Below, in pieces: positions 1 through 9,362 of a stretch of 64,000 bases of DNA (position 1 is the stretch's first letter; each line of letters begins with the position of its first letter). The translations under genes were made by a program, and so were the position numbers. The stretch spans positions 2,917,173 to 2,981,172 of the forward strand of contig NZ_CP159831.1 in NCBI RefSeq assembly GCF_047730075.1, given 5' to 3'. Under the pieces are notes generated by a model that was not told where the DNA came from, made no database searches, and saw only the letters and a list, made by a program, of their open reading frames with translations. Source of the DNA: Njordibacter sp905182035. GTDB lineage: Bacteria > Pseudomonadota > Gammaproteobacteria > Pseudomonadales > Balneatricaceae.

Positions 1-762
1 CTTATTGCCATTACCAGCTTCATGGATTTGTGGTCCAGCTTACCAGATAACGCCATGGTGGCCCTCATGGGCTCTAGCTTAGTAGGCATTGTGATTGGCG
101 ATACGGCATTAATGCAAGCGTTGAAACGCATTGGGCCCAGACGCAATTCTGTGCTATTCGCCACCAGTGCGCCAATGGCTGCCGGTATGGGTTTTATTTG
201 GTTGGGTGAAACACTCAGTACTAATTTATTGATTGGCTGTGGATTAATTCTGCTGGGTGTGGTGAATGCTGTTTGGTGGGGCCGTAAAGCTGGCGGCCAG
301 CATCGCTTAGAAAAAGTGAGCGGCCATTTGGGTTTTGGTATTATACTCGGACTAACTGCCGCGTGTGGCCAAGCAGCCGGGGCGGTAATGGCTAAACCCG
401 TGTTATTAGCTGGTGCAGACCCTATTGCGGCATCGGCGATTCGAGTGGGTTTTGCTGCCCTAGTGTTATTGTTTTTACGTGCCATGCCTTTTGCTTGGGC
501 CAAGGCCAATGCGGCACCCACACCAGCATTTGTATGGCGCACCATTTCTAGCGCAACCTTAGGCCTAGTGTTAGGTATGACATTGGTGGTTTATGCCCTG
601 GGGGCGGGTGAGGTGGGTATTGTAATGACCTTATCTGCCATCACGCCAGTACTTATATTACCTGTCATTTGGTTCATTACTGGGCAGCGTCCTAGCCGAG
701 GTGCATGGCTAGGTGCTGCATTAGTGGTCATCGGCAGTGGTGTGATTTTTTTAAACCACTAA
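1..762 (+). CDS. EamA/DMT-family permease (5' end cut by window)
   Basis: The reading frame is open from base 1, so the gene begins before the window; 253 residues and the stop are visible. The protein is almost entirely hydrophobic helices, with one short basic break (WWGRKAGGQHRLEK) between two halves. This is the duplicated EamA layout of drug/metabolite transporters: roughly the second part of one repeat, then a complete repeat starting near GFGIILGLTAACGQAAG. Such proteins export small metabolites across the inner membrane, but the substrate cannot be read from sequence. The first internal ATG at 22 is probably not the true start. It converges with gshA, leaving only 20 bases between the stops. 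Confidence 0.8.
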   Translation, partial: LIAITSFMDLWSSLPDNAMVALMGSSLVGIVIGDTALMQALKRIGPRRNSVLFATSAPMAAGMGFIWLGETLSTNLLIGCGLILLGVVNAVWWGRKAGGQHRLEKVSGHLGFGIILGLTAACGQAAGAVMAKPVLLAGADPIAASAIRVGFAALVLLFLRAMPFAWAKANAAPTPAFVWRTISSATLGLVLGMTLVVYALGAGEVGIVMTLSAITPVLILPVIWFITGQRPSRGAWLGAALVVIGSGVIFLNH

Positions 763-782
763 GCCACTATTATGGAACCCGG

Positions 783-2345
783 TTACTGGGCCAGATAGGC
801 CGCTAGGAAGTCGTCAAAAGGTTCTGTTTGCTCGGCTTCAATACGCTCTTGGTTAGCAATGGATTCGCTCACTTGCTTACTTAGTTCTTGTCGGCGCTGT
901 AAGCTCAGGCTTTGTTGCAAGTGATACGCTTGATGCTTTTGCGCTAGCTCAAAAGACAACTGATGATGCGACAAGTTCCCCTGCTCCATAGCAGCCAGCA
1001 CTTGAGCAGATGGTGTTAAGGAGGCATCTTTGAGGCGAGCCTCCATGGTGCTTATAGCGGCTAATACGTGCTGTTTTTCTGGCATTACATCGGCTACTAG
1101 GCGTAGGTTTGTAATAATATCAAGGCCCAGACTCTGTAAACTCTTTTCCCCACCGCAGGTTTGAAGCATAAGACCAGGCTTACGGCCTTGGCGCACAACA
1201 ACAGCTTGGTTGATACCAATCACCTCACACTCTTGATCACTAATAACTGGGCTTTGTGAGAATAAACACCAAGTTAAAAAGGCGTTAATAAACTGGCTTT
1301 GCTGTGCATCGATACCCAAAGGCAAAAAGGGATTGAGGTCGATGTTTCGAACTTCCACGTACTCTACACCGCCTTCTTTAAGGGCGTGCACGGGCTTTTG
1401 CCCAGGGCGGGTCACACGTTTAGGTCGGATATCACTGTAGTATTCGTTCTCAATTTGCAACAAGTTGGCATTGAGTTGACGATATTCCCCATCTACTTTT
1501 ACCCCTAAGTTCTCATACTTAGATAAGGGCGTAGAAATGGCATGCTCTAAAGACTTGGCGTAGTTATCCAGGTCGTTAAAACACAAATTCAATACCGACT
1601 GAACTTTGTTGTTGTAACCCAAGTCACTCATACGTAAAGAAGTGGCATAGGGGCCAACTAGGCAGCCGTCTGGGCCTTGCTCTAAGTCAATGTCACGCCC
1701 ATTAACAAAGCTTGCATCTAGGGCAGGTGAGGCACCAAAGAGGTATAACAGCACCCATGAATGGCGTCTAAAATTACGGATCAAACCAAAGTATTGGCTA
1801 GATTGGAAATCACATAAGGACTGCTCGTCACTCAGCAATTGTTGATACGCTGGCCAAAAATTATCTTGCGGCGAGAAGTTGAAATGTAGCCCAGCAATAG
1901 ACTGCATAATTTTACCATAACGCCAAGCCAAACCCACACGGTAGGTATGCTTGAGTTTGCCAGTATTTGAGCTACCAAAATTGGCTATACGAATGTCTTC
2001 TTCACCATCAAGGTAACAGGGCATGCTGGCAGGCCAAACATATTCGCCGATATCGTGTAGCTGGCTGGCGCTAAAGCTATGTAATTCCTGCATGAAGTCT
2101 AGAGCCGCAACAGGGCTTTGGAAAACCGGCGTAATGTACTCCAAAAGCGCTTCGGAGTAGTCAGTGGTGATACTGCCATGGGTTAGGCTAGACCCTAAAG
2201 ATTTTGGATGGTCTTTATGACTGACACGACCACTTACACCCACTCTCAAACCTTCTTTTTCGATGCCACATTGTAGGCTCACCAAGGTCTTGGCTACGGG
2301 GGAGTTTTTCACCTGCTGTAAACGTTGCTGTAAGTATGTGGGCAT
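783..2345 (-). CDS. gshA: Glutamate-cysteine ligase
   Basis: First step of glutathione synthesis: ATP-dependent joining of the gamma-carboxyl of glutamate to cysteine, in the cytoplasm. At 520 residues it has the length of the proteobacterial class I enzyme. The N-terminal signature CGIEKEGLRV lies at residues 26-35, with ITTDYSEALLEYITP shortly after; both are typical of the active-site region in this family. The start ATG follows GGAAC six bases upstream. It is the only gene between the convergent permease and the co-directional tex, and no gshB is present here, as is usual because the two genes are commonly unlinked. Identification is secure. Confidence 0.96.
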   Translation of the reverse strand: MPTYLQQRLQQVKNSPVAKTLVSLQCGIEKEGLRVGVSGRVSHKDHPKSLGSSLTHGSITTDYSEALLEYITPVFQSPVAALDFMQELHSFSASQLHDIGEYVWPASMPCYLDGEEDIRIANFGSSNTGKLKHTYRVGLAWRYGKIMQSIAGLHFNFSPQDNFWPAYQQLLSDEQSLCDFQSSQYFGLIRNFRRHSWVLLYLFGASPALDASFVNGRDIDLEQGPDGCLVGPYATSLRMSDLGYNNKVQSVLNLCFNDLDNYAKSLEHAISTPLSKYENLGVKVDGEYRQLNANLLQIENEYYSDIRPKRVTRPGQKPVHALKEGGVEYVEVRNIDLNPFLPLGIDAQQSQFINAFLTWCLFSQSPVISDQECEVIGINQAVVVRQGRKPGLMLQTCGGEKSLQSLGLDIITNLRLVADVMPEKQHVLAAISTMEARLKDASLTPSAQVLAAMEQGNLSHHQLSFELAQKHQAYHLQQSLSLQRRQELSKQVSESIANQERIEAEQTEPFDDFLAAYLAQ

Positions 2346-2429
2346 CTATAGTTCCAAATTGTCTTTAATGGCTAATGACTAGACAGATACGAAGTGTAGT
2401 CTAGTTTGAATTCAAATTCTGTGTAGGTA

Positions 2430-4742
2430 TTACTTTTTTACCCCTGCCTGCGCATCTTTTAGTTTTTGCGCCATACTGCCCAGCGCTTGCTGTGGCCGTT
2501 GCTGAGTATGGCTTTGAGCTTTGCGTGGGAGATTCTGTTGCGCCTTAGCAGAGAATGGCTTGCGAGAGTTTGATGAATCATCTGGTGTAGGCAGTTCATC
2601 ACTTAAACGCATGGTTAAACCAATACGCTTGCGGGCCACATCTATTTGCATCACCTTCACTTTAACAATGTCTCCAGCCTTCACAAGGTCATGGGGGTCT
2701 TTCACATACTGGTGCGATAGTGCCGAAATGTGTACCAAGCCATCTTGATGAACTCCAAGGTCTACAAAAGCACCAAAATTAGTGACATTACTAATGGTGC
2801 CTTCCATTACGGCACCTAGGGTTAAGTCTTTAATGCTTTCTACACCATCTGTGAGCTTGGCCATGCGAAATTCTGGCCTTGGGTCACGCCCAGGCTTTTG
2901 TAACTCGCTCAATAAATCTTGTAGGGTATGTTCCCCAAACCCTTGGTCGTGTAATTGCTTAACCCTAATCTGTTTAAGCTGATCGCTGCCTATGAGGTCT
3001 GCAACAGTGAGTTTTAGCTGCCCAGCCAGCTGATCAACTAAGCCATAAGCTTCGGGGTGCACCGAAGTGCCATCTAAGGGGTTATCACCACCACGGATAC
3101 GCAAGAAACCCGCAGATTGCTCAAACGCTTTGTCACCCAAACGAGCCACCTTAAGCAGCTGCTTACGGTTATTAAAGGCGCCATTGATATCACGATACAG
3201 TACGATGTTCTCTGCCATGGTTTTGTTCAGCCCAGCTACTCGCTGCAATAACGGAGCCGACGCAGTATTTAGGTCTACGCCCACATTATTAACACAATCT
3301 TCCACCACGTTATCTAATTTACGGGTCAACTGCACTTGGCTTACATCATGCTGATATTGCCCTACGCCAATGGCCTTGGGTTCTATCTTAACCAATTCTG
3401 CCAATGGGTCTTGGAGTCGGCGGGCAATAGAAACAGCACCACGATAACTCACATCTAGATCTGGGAACTCTGCAGCAGCAAGGGCCGATGCAGAATAAAT
3501 TGAGGCGCCCGCTTCACTCACAATAATACGTTGAGGAGCCTGTGCCCCTAGTCTTGCTTGAGCTTCTTTAACCAGCTTATCAGTCTCTCGTGAGCCGGTG
3601 CCATTACCAATCGCCACCAGCTGAACTTGATAGGTTTGGCACCAATGCACCACCAGCTCTAAAGCCACTTGCCATTTATTATGGGGCACATGGGGGAAGA
3701 TGGTTTCGCTCTTAAGAAGCTTTCCCGTAGGGTCTACTACCACGGCTTTCACGCCTGTACGCAAACCCGGATCTAATCCAAGGGTCACCTTGTCCCCGGC
3801 CGGAGCTGCCAGCAATAAGTCTTTTAGGTTGTTAGCAAACACACCTATAGCACTGTCTTCCGAGGCTTCTCTAACACGGGTAATGAGGGCCGTTTCTAAC
3901 TGGCTGGCTAGCTTTACACGCCAAGTCCAACGCACCACTTCGTTGAGCCATTTATCGGCCGCTCGGCCCTGATCTTTGATGCGCCAATAGGAAGCTACTC
4001 TGGATTCATAGGGTAAGTGCTCATTAGCAGACCATATAATGGTGGCCTGCAAGATACCTTCGTTCCGAGCTCTTAATATGGCCAAGGCGCGGTGGGAGGG
4101 AATAGTCTTTAGGGCTTCTTGAAACTCAAAATAGTCTTGGAATTTAGCACCCTCTTGCTGCTTACCTTCTACTACTTGGGTTTGCCACTGGGCATCTTGC
4201 CAACCTATGTTGCGCAATTCTGCAAGCAAGTCTGCTGCTAAACTAAAACGCTCCATTAGTATTTGTTTGGCGCCGTCTAGGGCATCTTTTGAATGACTAA
4301 TTTGTAGCTCTGCATTGACATAACCCAAGGCTGTTTGCTCTGGGTCAAGTGTAGGGTCTTTCAATATGGCATCTGCCAAAGGTTGCAGCCCTGCCTCTAT
4401 GGCAATTTGAGCCTTAGTACGACGCTTGGTTTTATAGGGCAGGTATAAGTCTTCTAGTCGCGTTTTGCTGTCTGCAACGTTAATGCGATTAGCCAGCTCT
4501 GGCGTCAGCTTCTCTTGTTTCTCAATGCTGTCTAAAATAGTTTTTCTGCGGGCATTAAGGTCTCGCAAGTAACTTAGCCGCTCTTCCAGTGTACGTAACT
4601 GGGTATCGTCCAACACACCAGTAACTTCTTTACGATAGCGGGAGATAAAGGGTACCGTTGAACCTTCGTCTAACAATTTAACGGCGGCATCCACTTGCCA
4701 GGTTTGTACCGCAAGCTCGGTGGCGATTTGTTGATTTATCAC
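2430..4742 (-). CDS. tex: Tex/YhgF transcription accessory protein
   Basis: Tex is a cytoplasmic nucleic-acid-binding protein linked to transcription and RNA metabolism. The 770 residues match the usual length of about 770-785. Visible in order are a helical N-terminal region, a YqgF/RNase H-like core beginning near residue 325 (LGLDPGLRTGVKAVVVD), a helix-hairpin-helix region near residue 505 (VGVDLNTASAPLLQRVAG) and a C-terminal S1 RNA-binding domain near residue 650 (GTISNVTNFGAFVDLG). The last 40 residues are basic, Gln-rich and low in complexity, as in many homologues. It lies 84 bases upstream of gshA on the same strand. Confidence 0.95.
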   Translation of the reverse strand: MINQQIATELAVQTWQVDAAVKLLDEGSTVPFISRYRKEVTGVLDDTQLRTLEERLSYLRDLNARRKTILDSIEKQEKLTPELANRINVADSKTRLEDLYLPYKTKRRTKAQIAIEAGLQPLADAILKDPTLDPEQTALGYVNAELQISHSKDALDGAKQILMERFSLAADLLAELRNIGWQDAQWQTQVVEGKQQEGAKFQDYFEFQEALKTIPSHRALAILRARNEGILQATIIWSANEHLPYESRVASYWRIKDQGRAADKWLNEVVRWTWRVKLASQLETALITRVREASEDSAIGVFANNLKDLLLAAPAGDKVTLGLDPGLRTGVKAVVVDPTGKLLKSETIFPHVPHNKWQVALELVVHWCQTYQVQLVAIGNGTGSRETDKLVKEAQARLGAQAPQRIIVSEAGASIYSASALAAAEFPDLDVSYRGAVSIARRLQDPLAELVKIEPKAIGVGQYQHDVSQVQLTRKLDNVVEDCVNNVGVDLNTASAPLLQRVAGLNKTMAENIVLYRDINGAFNNRKQLLKVARLGDKAFEQSAGFLRIRGGDNPLDGTSVHPEAYGLVDQLAGQLKLTVADLIGSDQLKQIRVKQLHDQGFGEHTLQDLLSELQKPGRDPRPEFRMAKLTDGVESIKDLTLGAVMEGTISNVTNFGAFVDLGVHQDGLVHISALSHQYVKDPHDLVKAGDIVKVKVMQIDVARKRIGLTMRLSDELPTPDDSSNSRKPFSAKAQQNLPRKAQSHTQQRPQQALGSMAQKLKDAQAGVKK

Positions 4743-4828
4743 GAACCTAGAATCCTTCTAATTACAAAAGCATAGGCTTACACAATGGGGTCATGGGGCG
4801 ATTTTTAAAGTGGCTTTTTGTTAAAGCA

Positions 4829-4862
4829 AAAAAAAGCCCCAAAAAAGGAGCCTTTGATTAGC
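4829..4862 (-). terminator. Possible weak terminator after pckA
   Basis: Read on the minus strand, GGCTCC and GGGGCT flank a T-rich loop and are followed by a run of eight T. The pairing is imperfect, so only the position after pckA and the T tract support the call. Confidence 0.35.
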
Positions 4863-4890
4863 AGTGAGCCATACCTAAACCGGTTTAGAC

Positions 4891-6444
4891 CTACTGAGGG
4901 CCAGCTTTAACGATGTCGTCTGAAACGCTAAAACGTTTAAAGTTTTCCTTAAATTTACCAATCAGAGTAGCTTCTTCCACATCGTATGCAGCTTGGTCTT
5001 GCCAAGTATTACGTGGGTTTAACAAGTAGCTGTCAACGCCTTCTAGGGTAGTAGGCACGTCTACGTTTAGCCCTTCTAAGTGCTGTGTTGCCGCTTCTGC
5101 AATATTACCACTTTGAATGGCTGCAATAATGGCTCGTGTAGTGGGTATGCTGAAACGCTTGCCGGTGCCGTATGAACCACCAGTCCAGCCTGTATTGACT
5201 AGATATACCTTGCTACCAAACGCTTCGACACGTTTCATCAACAGCTCAGCATAGACGCCAGCTGGCCGTGGGAAAAAAGGGGCGCCAAAACAGGTAGAAA
5301 ATGTAGAGCGAATAGCTGCACTAGAACCCATTTCAGTAGAGCCAACTAAAGCCGTATAACCACTTAGGAAGTGGTAAGCAGCCGCTTCTTTAGACAAGAT
5401 AGACACAGGGGGTAATACGCCAGTTAAGTCACAGGTTAAGAAGATAATAGCTTCTGGCTCGCCAGCTAAATTCTTTTTAGTGCGTTTTTCAATATGCTCT
5501 AAAGGGTATGCGCAACGGCCGTTTTCTGAGATCTCGGTGTTGTCATAGTCTGCTTCTTTAGTGTCGTCGTCTAACCAAACGTTTTCAACAATAGCCCCAA
5601 AACGAATAGCGTCCCAAATGATGGGTTCATTCTTTTTACTAAGGTTGATGGTTTTGGCGTAACAACCGCCTTCAATGTTAAACACTACTCCCTCACCCCA
5701 ACCATGCTCGTCGTCACCAATTAAATAACGATCTGGGTCTGCCGATAGGGTGGTTTTGCCAGTACCAGACAAACCGAAGAATAAAGTAGTTTTGCCATCA
5801 TCGCCTACGTTGGCAGAGCAGTGCATTGGCAATACGTCTTTAGCTGGTAAAAGAAAGTTTTGCACAGAGAACATGGCCTTTTTCATTTCTCCTGCATAGC
5901 GCATGCCCGCTAACAATACCTTGCGTTGAGCAAAGTTAATCATCACACAGCCATCACTATTAGTACGGTCACGCTCTGGCTGACACACGAAGTTAGCCAC
6001 GTTAAGAATCTGCCATTCGTCTTTACCAGCAGCATTGTATTCTTGTGGCACGATGAATAGGTTTTGGCCAAACAAGTTCTGCCACGCAGTTTGAGTAGTC
6101 ATCTGAATAGGGATGTAATGAGCGTGGTCTGCACCAACGTGTACACTTGAAACATATTTGTCTTGGCCTACCAAAGAGGCTGCTACACGATCCCACAAAG
6201 CACTGAATATATCTGGTGTTACAGGGCGGTTTACAGCGCCCCATTCAATTTGGTCTGATGTACTAGGTTCTTGAACTACAAAACGGTCTAACGGGGAGCG
6301 CCCAGTGCGCGCTCCAGTGATCACGTTTAGTGCACCGGTGTTGGCCAATGTACCTTCGCCGTTAGCAATGGCCTTTTGGATCAAGCTGGCAGGAGACAGT
6401 TGTGTATAGGTGGTGCCAGTATCAGTAACTACAGTTGCGGTCAT
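4891..6444 (-). CDS. pckA: Phosphoenolpyruvate carboxykinase (ATP)
   Basis: Converts oxaloacetate plus ATP to phosphoenolpyruvate, CO2 and ADP, the entry step of gluconeogenesis, in the cytosol. The 517 residues match the ATP-dependent family. The kinase loop GLSGTGKTTL is at residues 224-233, followed by the metal-binding segment LIGDDEHGWG at 241-250; RTGRSPLDRF near residue 46 is the usual substrate-binding arginine region. The order hslR-hslO-pckA on one strand is conserved in enteric and related bacteria. About 200 bases separate it from hslO, enough for its own promoter, and no specific operator was recognised there. Confidence 0.96.
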   Translation of the reverse strand: MTATVVTDTGTTYTQLSPASLIQKAIANGEGTLANTGALNVITGARTGRSPLDRFVVQEPSTSDQIEWGAVNRPVTPDIFSALWDRVAASLVGQDKYVSSVHVGADHAHYIPIQMTTQTAWQNLFGQNLFIVPQEYNAAGKDEWQILNVANFVCQPERDRTNSDGCVMINFAQRKVLLAGMRYAGEMKKAMFSVQNFLLPAKDVLPMHCSANVGDDGKTTLFFGLSGTGKTTLSADPDRYLIGDDEHGWGEGVVFNIEGGCYAKTINLSKKNEPIIWDAIRFGAIVENVWLDDDTKEADYDNTEISENGRCAYPLEHIEKRTKKNLAGEPEAIIFLTCDLTGVLPPVSILSKEAAAYHFLSGYTALVGSTEMGSSAAIRSTFSTCFGAPFFPRPAGVYAELLMKRVEAFGSKVYLVNTGWTGGSYGTGKRFSIPTTRAIIAAIQSGNIAEAATQHLEGLNVDVPTTLEGVDSYLLNPRNTWQDQAAYDVEEATLIGKFKENFKRFSVSDDIVKAGPQ

Positions 6445-6646
6445 GTATCAATACCTTTGAATTGCTTAGGTTTTTAGGAAATATGGAAATACCTAAACGG
6501 GCGTACGCCATATCGGCGTGAAAAATGAGGATGAATTATCTCAGAAAAGCACATCAAAAGCCAAAATATAGCCCATCAGTTCAACTAATAATGCAGCAGC
6601 TACAGCGAACCACAACGTAGCTGTATGGGGGTAAAACGTCCACCAT

Positions 6647-7552
6647 TTAATGCACGGCAGTAATTGTTTCAGCGGCCATAACGTCCTGCTCTAGCAGAAC
6701 ATAACAGTCCACCTTGTCAAAAGCATAATGGCCGTTACAGAAATGGCAATCAATAATGATAGCTTCCTGCTCCTCCAAAATTTCGTCAACTGCTAGCCTG
6801 CCTAACCCTACAATAGCTGCTCCACAGCGCTCTCGACTGCAATCACACTGCTGCAAAACTGGTCGCGGGGTAAACACTTTCACTTGTTGGTCGTGGAATA
6901 GCCGGTGCAGAACCTGGTTCGCAGGTAATTGAGCAAGCTCATGCTCCGTAAGGGTAGATGCCAAGGCATGGATAAGCTCCCAATCTAAGTCAGCCTGACT
7001 TTCATCGGACATGGTTTGGGGCAACCGTTGCAACATAAATCCAGCAGCACCATCATCAGTACTGACCAGTTGAATATGGGTAGGTAATTGTTCTGATTGG
7101 TAAAAATAGCTTTCGATGCACTCGGAGAATGTGGCCTGATCAACCATCACAATACCCTGATACCGCTGACCTTGGTCTGGCTCAATGGTTATAATCAAAC
7201 GACCATCAGCCACCATCTCGGCTAAGCTGGCATGGGAACCAATAGTGTCATCAACTTGTGCCATGCCTTTCACCCTAAACGGCTGTTCAGGATCATCACT
7301 GAGCTGCCGGCACTCTGCCATCACCCATTTAAGTGGTCCAGCACCACGGATTTGTACACTTAGATGCCCTCGCAGTTTAAGGTTTGCGCTCAGCAAGCAC
7401 GCAACAATAAGCATTTCAGCTAGCAACCTAGCCACAGGGGCAGGGTAGTCTTGCTGCTCTAATAAGGCCTTTACACCTTGATCGAGCCGCAAGTGAACGC
7501 CCCGTATGTCCATGTCGGTGAACATGAAGCCTTGCATTGTGTCATTGGTCAT
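6647..7552 (-). CDS. hslO: Hsp33 redox-regulated chaperone
   Basis: Hsp33 is a cytosolic holdase activated by oxidative stress: zinc is released when four cysteines form disulfides, unfolding a linker. The C-terminal zinc cysteines are visible as CDC in QQCDCSRERC and CHFC in IIIDCHFCNGHYAF. The frame is open to 7615, but I chose the ATG at 7552 (MTNDTMQGFMFTD, 301 residues) because homologues begin about ten residues before the equivalent of FTDMDIRG and because the longer form would overlap hslR. No strong ribosome site decides this. It follows hslR immediately, the conserved heat-shock pairing. Confidence 0.93.
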   Translation of the reverse strand: MTNDTMQGFMFTDMDIRGVHLRLDQGVKALLEQQDYPAPVARLLAEMLIVACLLSANLKLRGHLSVQIRGAGPLKWVMAECRQLSDDPEQPFRVKGMAQVDDTIGSHASLAEMVADGRLIITIEPDQGQRYQGIVMVDQATFSECIESYFYQSEQLPTHIQLVSTDDGAAGFMLQRLPQTMSDESQADLDWELIHALASTLTEHELAQLPANQVLHRLFHDQQVKVFTPRPVLQQCDCSRERCGAAIVGLGRLAVDEILEEQEAIIIDCHFCNGHYAFDKVDCYVLLEQDVMAAETITAVH

Positions 7553-7595
7553 GGGAAGAAGAAGTCTTGGATGATAGATACCCTTTAATTGTAAA

Positions 7596-8003
7596 CTACA
7601 ACTGCTGCTGCTCAAAGCGCTGCTGGTCTCTGCGCTGTTTTTTAGTGGGCTTGCCGTCGGAAATGGATGTTTGGCCCATAGCCTTACGACCCGCTGCTAG
7701 GTCTGAACGGGCTTTTTCACTGGTGGCCGTTTCGCTGTACAAAAGAGCAGCCTCCGGCGCACCTCCTCGGCTTCCAGAAATAGCTTGCACCACAATCGTT
7801 TTTTCGTCAAAGCCTTGGCGTATGGCTATTTCTGCTTGTACTTCAACCACACGGCTACACTTAGCTTTAGCGCCCTGATAATGCACCTTGCCACCCTCAA
7901 TCGCTTGTTTGGCAAGGGCTCGCGTTCGGTAAAATCGCGCAGCCCATAACCACTTGTCGAGCCGAATCTTGTCATCAGTGGTGTTGTCGCCTTTGTTGCC
8001 CAT
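7596..8003 (-). CDS. hslR: Hsp15 ribosome-associated heat-shock protein
   Basis: Hsp15 binds free 50S subunits that carry a stalled peptidyl-tRNA and helps their rescue. The 135-residue protein starts with an S4 RNA-binding domain, residues about 13-60 (IRLDKWLWAARFYRTRALA, then IEGGKVHYQGAK), and ends in a basic, Gln-rich tail, as in the E. coli protein. The spacing to hslO is 43 bases with the preferred hslO start, so the two are probably cotranscribed. Confidence 0.93.
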   Translation of the reverse strand: MGNKGDNTTDDKIRLDKWLWAARFYRTRALAKQAIEGGKVHYQGAKAKCSRVVEVQAEIAIRQGFDEKTIVVQAISGSRGGAPEAALLYSETATSEKARSDLAAGRKAMGQTSISDGKPTKKQRRDQQRFEQQQL

Positions 8004-8101
8004 GTTACATTCCTATTAATTTACAAACCCATGACATAAACTGCCTGCTCTATGGGTTTAATTATGCTAAGGTCAGGCGCATATTTTTTGTTGTACCAAA
8101 T

Positions 8102-8263
8102 TGAGACCTTTGCACAATACGAGCGCCAAGTTAAATGGCCAAAATAACCCTGCTTTTCGTTGAAAACCTTGGCAATAGCTAGCTATTATCTGCGGTTCTC
8201 GCCTCAATCAGACTCATTTTATCCCATTTTTCTTTTTTGTCGCCGTATTGTATAAAGGTCTCA
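8102..8263. mobile_element. MITE-like element with 22-bp terminal inverted repeats
   Basis: The left end reads GAGACCTTTGCACAATACG from 8103. The right end, reverse-complemented from 8262, reads GAGACCTTTATACAATACG, so 17 of 19 bases match, and one more T/A pair can be added outside. The 160-bp interior has no open frame. Short length, matching ends and lack of a transposase are the marks of a miniature inverted-repeat element; the GAGACCTTTGCAC end resembles ends I associate with IS5-type elements (memory, not checked). No convincing target duplication is visible. Its right end is 22 bases from the trxB start, so it probably contributes to the trxB leader or promoter. Confidence 0.7.
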
Positions 8264-8284
8264 TATCATTATATAGGACTCCCC

Positions 8285-9235
8285 ATGAGCGAAGTAAAGC
8301 ACTGTAAGCTACTAATTTTAGGTTCTGGCCCCGCTGGCTACACCGCCGCTGTATACGCCGCACGCGCAAACCTTAACCCAGTGTTAATTACAGGCATGGA
8401 AATGGGTGGTCAGTTAACTACCACCACAGACGTGGATAACTGGCCTGGAGACGTAGAAGGCTTGCAAGGGCCTGCCTTAATGGAGCGTATGAAAGCCCAT
8501 GCAGAACGTTTTGAAACTGAAATAATTTTTGACCATATTGATTCTGTAAATTTGAACCAACGCCCATTCCAACTATCGGGCCAAGGCACACAATACACGT
8601 GTGATGCCTTAATCATTTGTACTGGAGCAAGTGCTCGCTATCTAGGTTTAGACAGTGAGACCGCGTTCCAAGGCAGAGGCGTATCAGCCTGCGCTACCTG
8701 TGATGGTTTCTTTTACCGCAACAAAAAAGTCGCTGTCATCGGTGGTGGTAATACCGCCGTTGAAGAAGCGCTTTATCTTAGCAATATTGCTTCTGAAGTA
8801 ACCGTTGTTCACCGCCGTGACAAATTCCGCAGTGAAAAGATTCTAGCAGACCGCCTAATGGATAAGGTAGAAAACGGTAACGTGAATGTGGAATGGCATT
8901 ACAATCTTGATGAAGTATTAGGTGACGATATGGGTGTTACAGGCATGCGCATTAAGAGCAGTGAAAATGCCAGCACTAAAGACCTAGACGTGGACGGTGT
9001 GTTTATCGCCATTGGCCACGTACCTAATACCGGCCTGTTTGAAGGCCAGTTAGACATGGCAGGTGGTTACATTAAGGTACAAAGTGGCACCCAAGGTAAT
9101 GCCACCCAAACCAGCGTTGAAGGCGTGTTTGCCGCTGGTGACGTGATGGACCATATTTACCGTCAGGCGATTACTTCTGCAGGTACCGGCTGTATGGCTG
9201 CCCTAGATGCTGAGCGTTACCTAGACGAACAGTAG
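8285..9235 (+). CDS. trxB: Thioredoxin reductase
   Basis: NADPH-dependent FAD enzyme that reduces thioredoxin in the cytoplasm. The FAD motif GSGPAG is at residues 13-18, the redox pair CATC at 136-139 and the NADPH motif GGGNTA at 153-158; the C-terminal FAD segment GVFAAGDVMDH is also present. The frame is open from 8237, but the start at 8285 (MSEVKHCKLLILGSG) is preferred: it has an AGGA ribosome site upstream and gives the usual length of 316 residues. The longer start would lie inside the right end of the MITE. Confidence 0.96.
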   Translation: MSEVKHCKLLILGSGPAGYTAAVYAARANLNPVLITGMEMGGQLTTTTDVDNWPGDVEGLQGPALMERMKAHAERFETEIIFDHIDSVNLNQRPFQLSGQGTQYTCDALIICTGASARYLGLDSETAFQGRGVSACATCDGFFYRNKKVAVIGGGNTAVEEALYLSNIASEVTVVHRRDKFRSEKILADRLMDKVENGNVNVEWHYNLDEVLGDDMGVTGMRIKSSENASTKDLDVDGVFIAIGHVPNTGLFEGQLDMAGGYIKVQSGTQGNATQTSVEGVFAAGDVMDHIYRQAITSAGTGCMAALDAERYLDEQ

Positions 9236-9300
9236 TTTTTTGTCACAAAAAAACTAGAACTAGCCGTTACATTAACTGTACAATGGCGGCCATCACCCTT

Positions 9301-9325
9301 TGGCTCTAAAGCCTTTTTAGAGCCA
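9301..9325 (+). terminator. Hairpin after trxB
   Basis: A perfect 10-bp stem, TGGCTCTAAA with TTTAGAGCCA, encloses a 5-base loop 66 bases after the trxB stop. There is no T run after it, so it may be a transcript-end or stability hairpin rather than a standard intrinsic terminator. Confidence 0.45.
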
Positions 9326-9362
9326 TAATCTTAAATACAATAACTTAAATGAGAGGCGTACT

